Source: Spongospora subterranea f. sp. subterranea (Eukaryota > Endomyxa: Phytomyxea > Phytomyxea > Plasmodiophorida). From it: a stretch of 44,088 bases of DNA. The position numbers and the translations under genes were made by a program. The stretch is from contig JAUGWO010000268.1 in NCBI GenBank assembly GCA_049724395.1, forward strand, positions 1-44,088, read 5' to 3'. Shown in pieces: positions 43,270-44,088 of the stretch. Under the pieces are notes generated by a model, which worked only from the letters and a program-made list of their open reading frames with translations, was not told where the DNA came from and made no database searches. How positions within the stretch are numbered: position 1 is the first letter of the stretch; every line of letters starts with the position of its first letter.

Positions 43270-43599
43270 CGTTTGTCATATTGGCAATGCGTGTTTGATG
43301 ATGCTCACGATGTTGAATTTGAGCAGAGGATGTTTTCGTGTCGGAAAATCGTACTGTATTGGTATTTCGATGTGTTTCCAAGATTCATCGATCGTCCAGG
43401 GGAGTTTGTGGATATAACTATATCTGCACCTTTGTCTGGCAGCTCTGTAGGACCGCTCCCCATAAGTTGTTAAACAATCATTCATCCGGTTTTTCCATTA
43501 TTTGCTTTTTTGCCACTGATAACACGTCCAATTGCCCAACCCACTCTCTTGTCAGAGGTCGTGACGTGTTCCTATCGTCGTGAATATGATCTTCCGATT

Positions 43600-44088
43600 A
43601 CCCAATTACCTATATCGATTCCTCGCATCGGCCAAGAACATTTGAGGCAGCTTTTCGTTCGTGCTCGTCGCCTCAGCTGTCCCATTATGGCTCGATTTGA
43701 TCTTCAGCAACACCATCTGATTCAGGAGAATATGGGGTTGTAATGCGATGATTAATGCCACAAGAACGAAAATCATCCTGGATGATTTGCGAACAATATT
43801 CTCCACCACCGTCACTCTGAAAACTGACCAAATTGGTTTCTGTGACCCTGATTTGACCGCAAATCTTCGCTGAATCTCAGCAACATATTCCTTCAACTTG
43901 TTCGATGCCTTCGATTTAAATTTGATAAAATATACCATCGAGTATATTGTAAAATCGTCAATAAATGTGATGAAGTACTTTGATCCTGACTCAAAGCAGG
44001 TGGCAGAGGACCTTTAATATCAGAGAAAATCAATGCCATTAATGTTTTACTCCATTCTGATGGATTTCGAGAAGAAATGGTCTTTTAG
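43600..44088 (-). mobile_element. Ty1/copia-type LTR retrotransposon, integrase fragment (broken)
   Basis: The minus strand shows parts of a copia-type integrase core: a segment with YFIKFKSKASNKLKEYVAEI, and further on a region resembling the HxxTxPYxPQ and NG-A-E blocks that follow in this family. The fragment runs off the right edge of the window and is broken, with roughly three or more interruptions. Related sequence may extend left to about 43300. No LTR is visible, so age cannot be measured, but the level of decay suggests an old copy. Confidence 0.65.

Noticed and set aside
1-44088. tRNA and rRNA genes
   Set aside because: No sequence with paired tRNA A and B box motifs or rRNA core was found by eye.

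Overview
The window is from a eukaryotic nuclear genome. Every well-resolved gene is split by very short spliceosomal introns (about 35-91 bp, GT...AG), and the identifiable products are eukaryotic housekeeping, trafficking, microtubule and ciliary proteins. CFAP20, a probable RSPH14 and several coiled-coil or B-box proteins point to a ciliated organism. CLASP, a SERBP1/HABP4-type protein, a B-box protein and a Penelope-like element fit a small-intron invertebrate metazoan or close relative best. The species cannot be named from this sequence, and a ciliated protist is not excluded.

Layout. 1-2.4 kb: remnants of a LINE and a hAT DNA transposon. 2.5-5.6 kb: a broken Penelope-like element (PLE) with an inverted RT fragment, two direct terminal repeats of about 142 bp, a 196-bp inverted repeat at its 5' side and a hammerhead-ribozyme core at its 3' side. 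5.7-28.2 kb: the gene-rich core. Minus strand: B-box/coiled-coil protein, AP-1 sigma, RSPH14-like armadillo protein, CFAP20, a heptad-repeat ORF. Plus strand: SBDS. Minus: unknown coiled-coil protein. Plus: a small unknown ORF and a Cys-rich, probably secreted protein. Minus: ALG6 (10 exons), SERBP1-like, poorly resolved small ORFs, and CLASP (many exons). 28.4-34.6 kb: a 6.2-kb minisatellite of about 26-bp units directly upstream of CLASP. 35.0-36.9 kb: a decayed mariner-type transposon and a second DDE-transposase fragment. 37.9-41.9 kb: a plus-strand ankyrin-repeat gene built almost entirely of 99-bp phase-2 exons, each one ankyrin repeat, with a perfect 309-bp genomic period in its middle. 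43.6-44.1 kb: a broken Ty1/copia-type integrase fragment.

Complete gene models, each with frame and splice phase checked by hand, are given for the B-box protein (383 aa), AP-1 sigma (152 aa), CFAP20 (191 aa), SBDS (254 aa), the coiled-coil protein (404 aa) and ALG6 (484 aa). RSPH14-like, SERBP1-like, CLASP and the ankyrin gene are secure as families, but some junctions are unresolved. SERBP1 and RSPH14 contain apparent one-base frame discrepancies, and one ankyrin exon is one base short. These could be assembly indels.

The genes are not an operon and do not form one pathway. ALG6 acts in N-glycan precursor assembly, SBDS in 60S ribosome maturation, AP-1 sigma in clathrin-coat sorting, CLASP in microtubule rescue, and CFAP20 and RSPH14 in the axoneme. 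Convergent neighbours are tightly packed: SBDS and the coiled-coil gene have 62 bp between their stop codons. In two genes the TAA stop lies inside the AATAAA signal. The most unusual features are the ankyrin exon array, the minisatellite with its two-sided composition gradient, and the ribozyme-bearing PLE.
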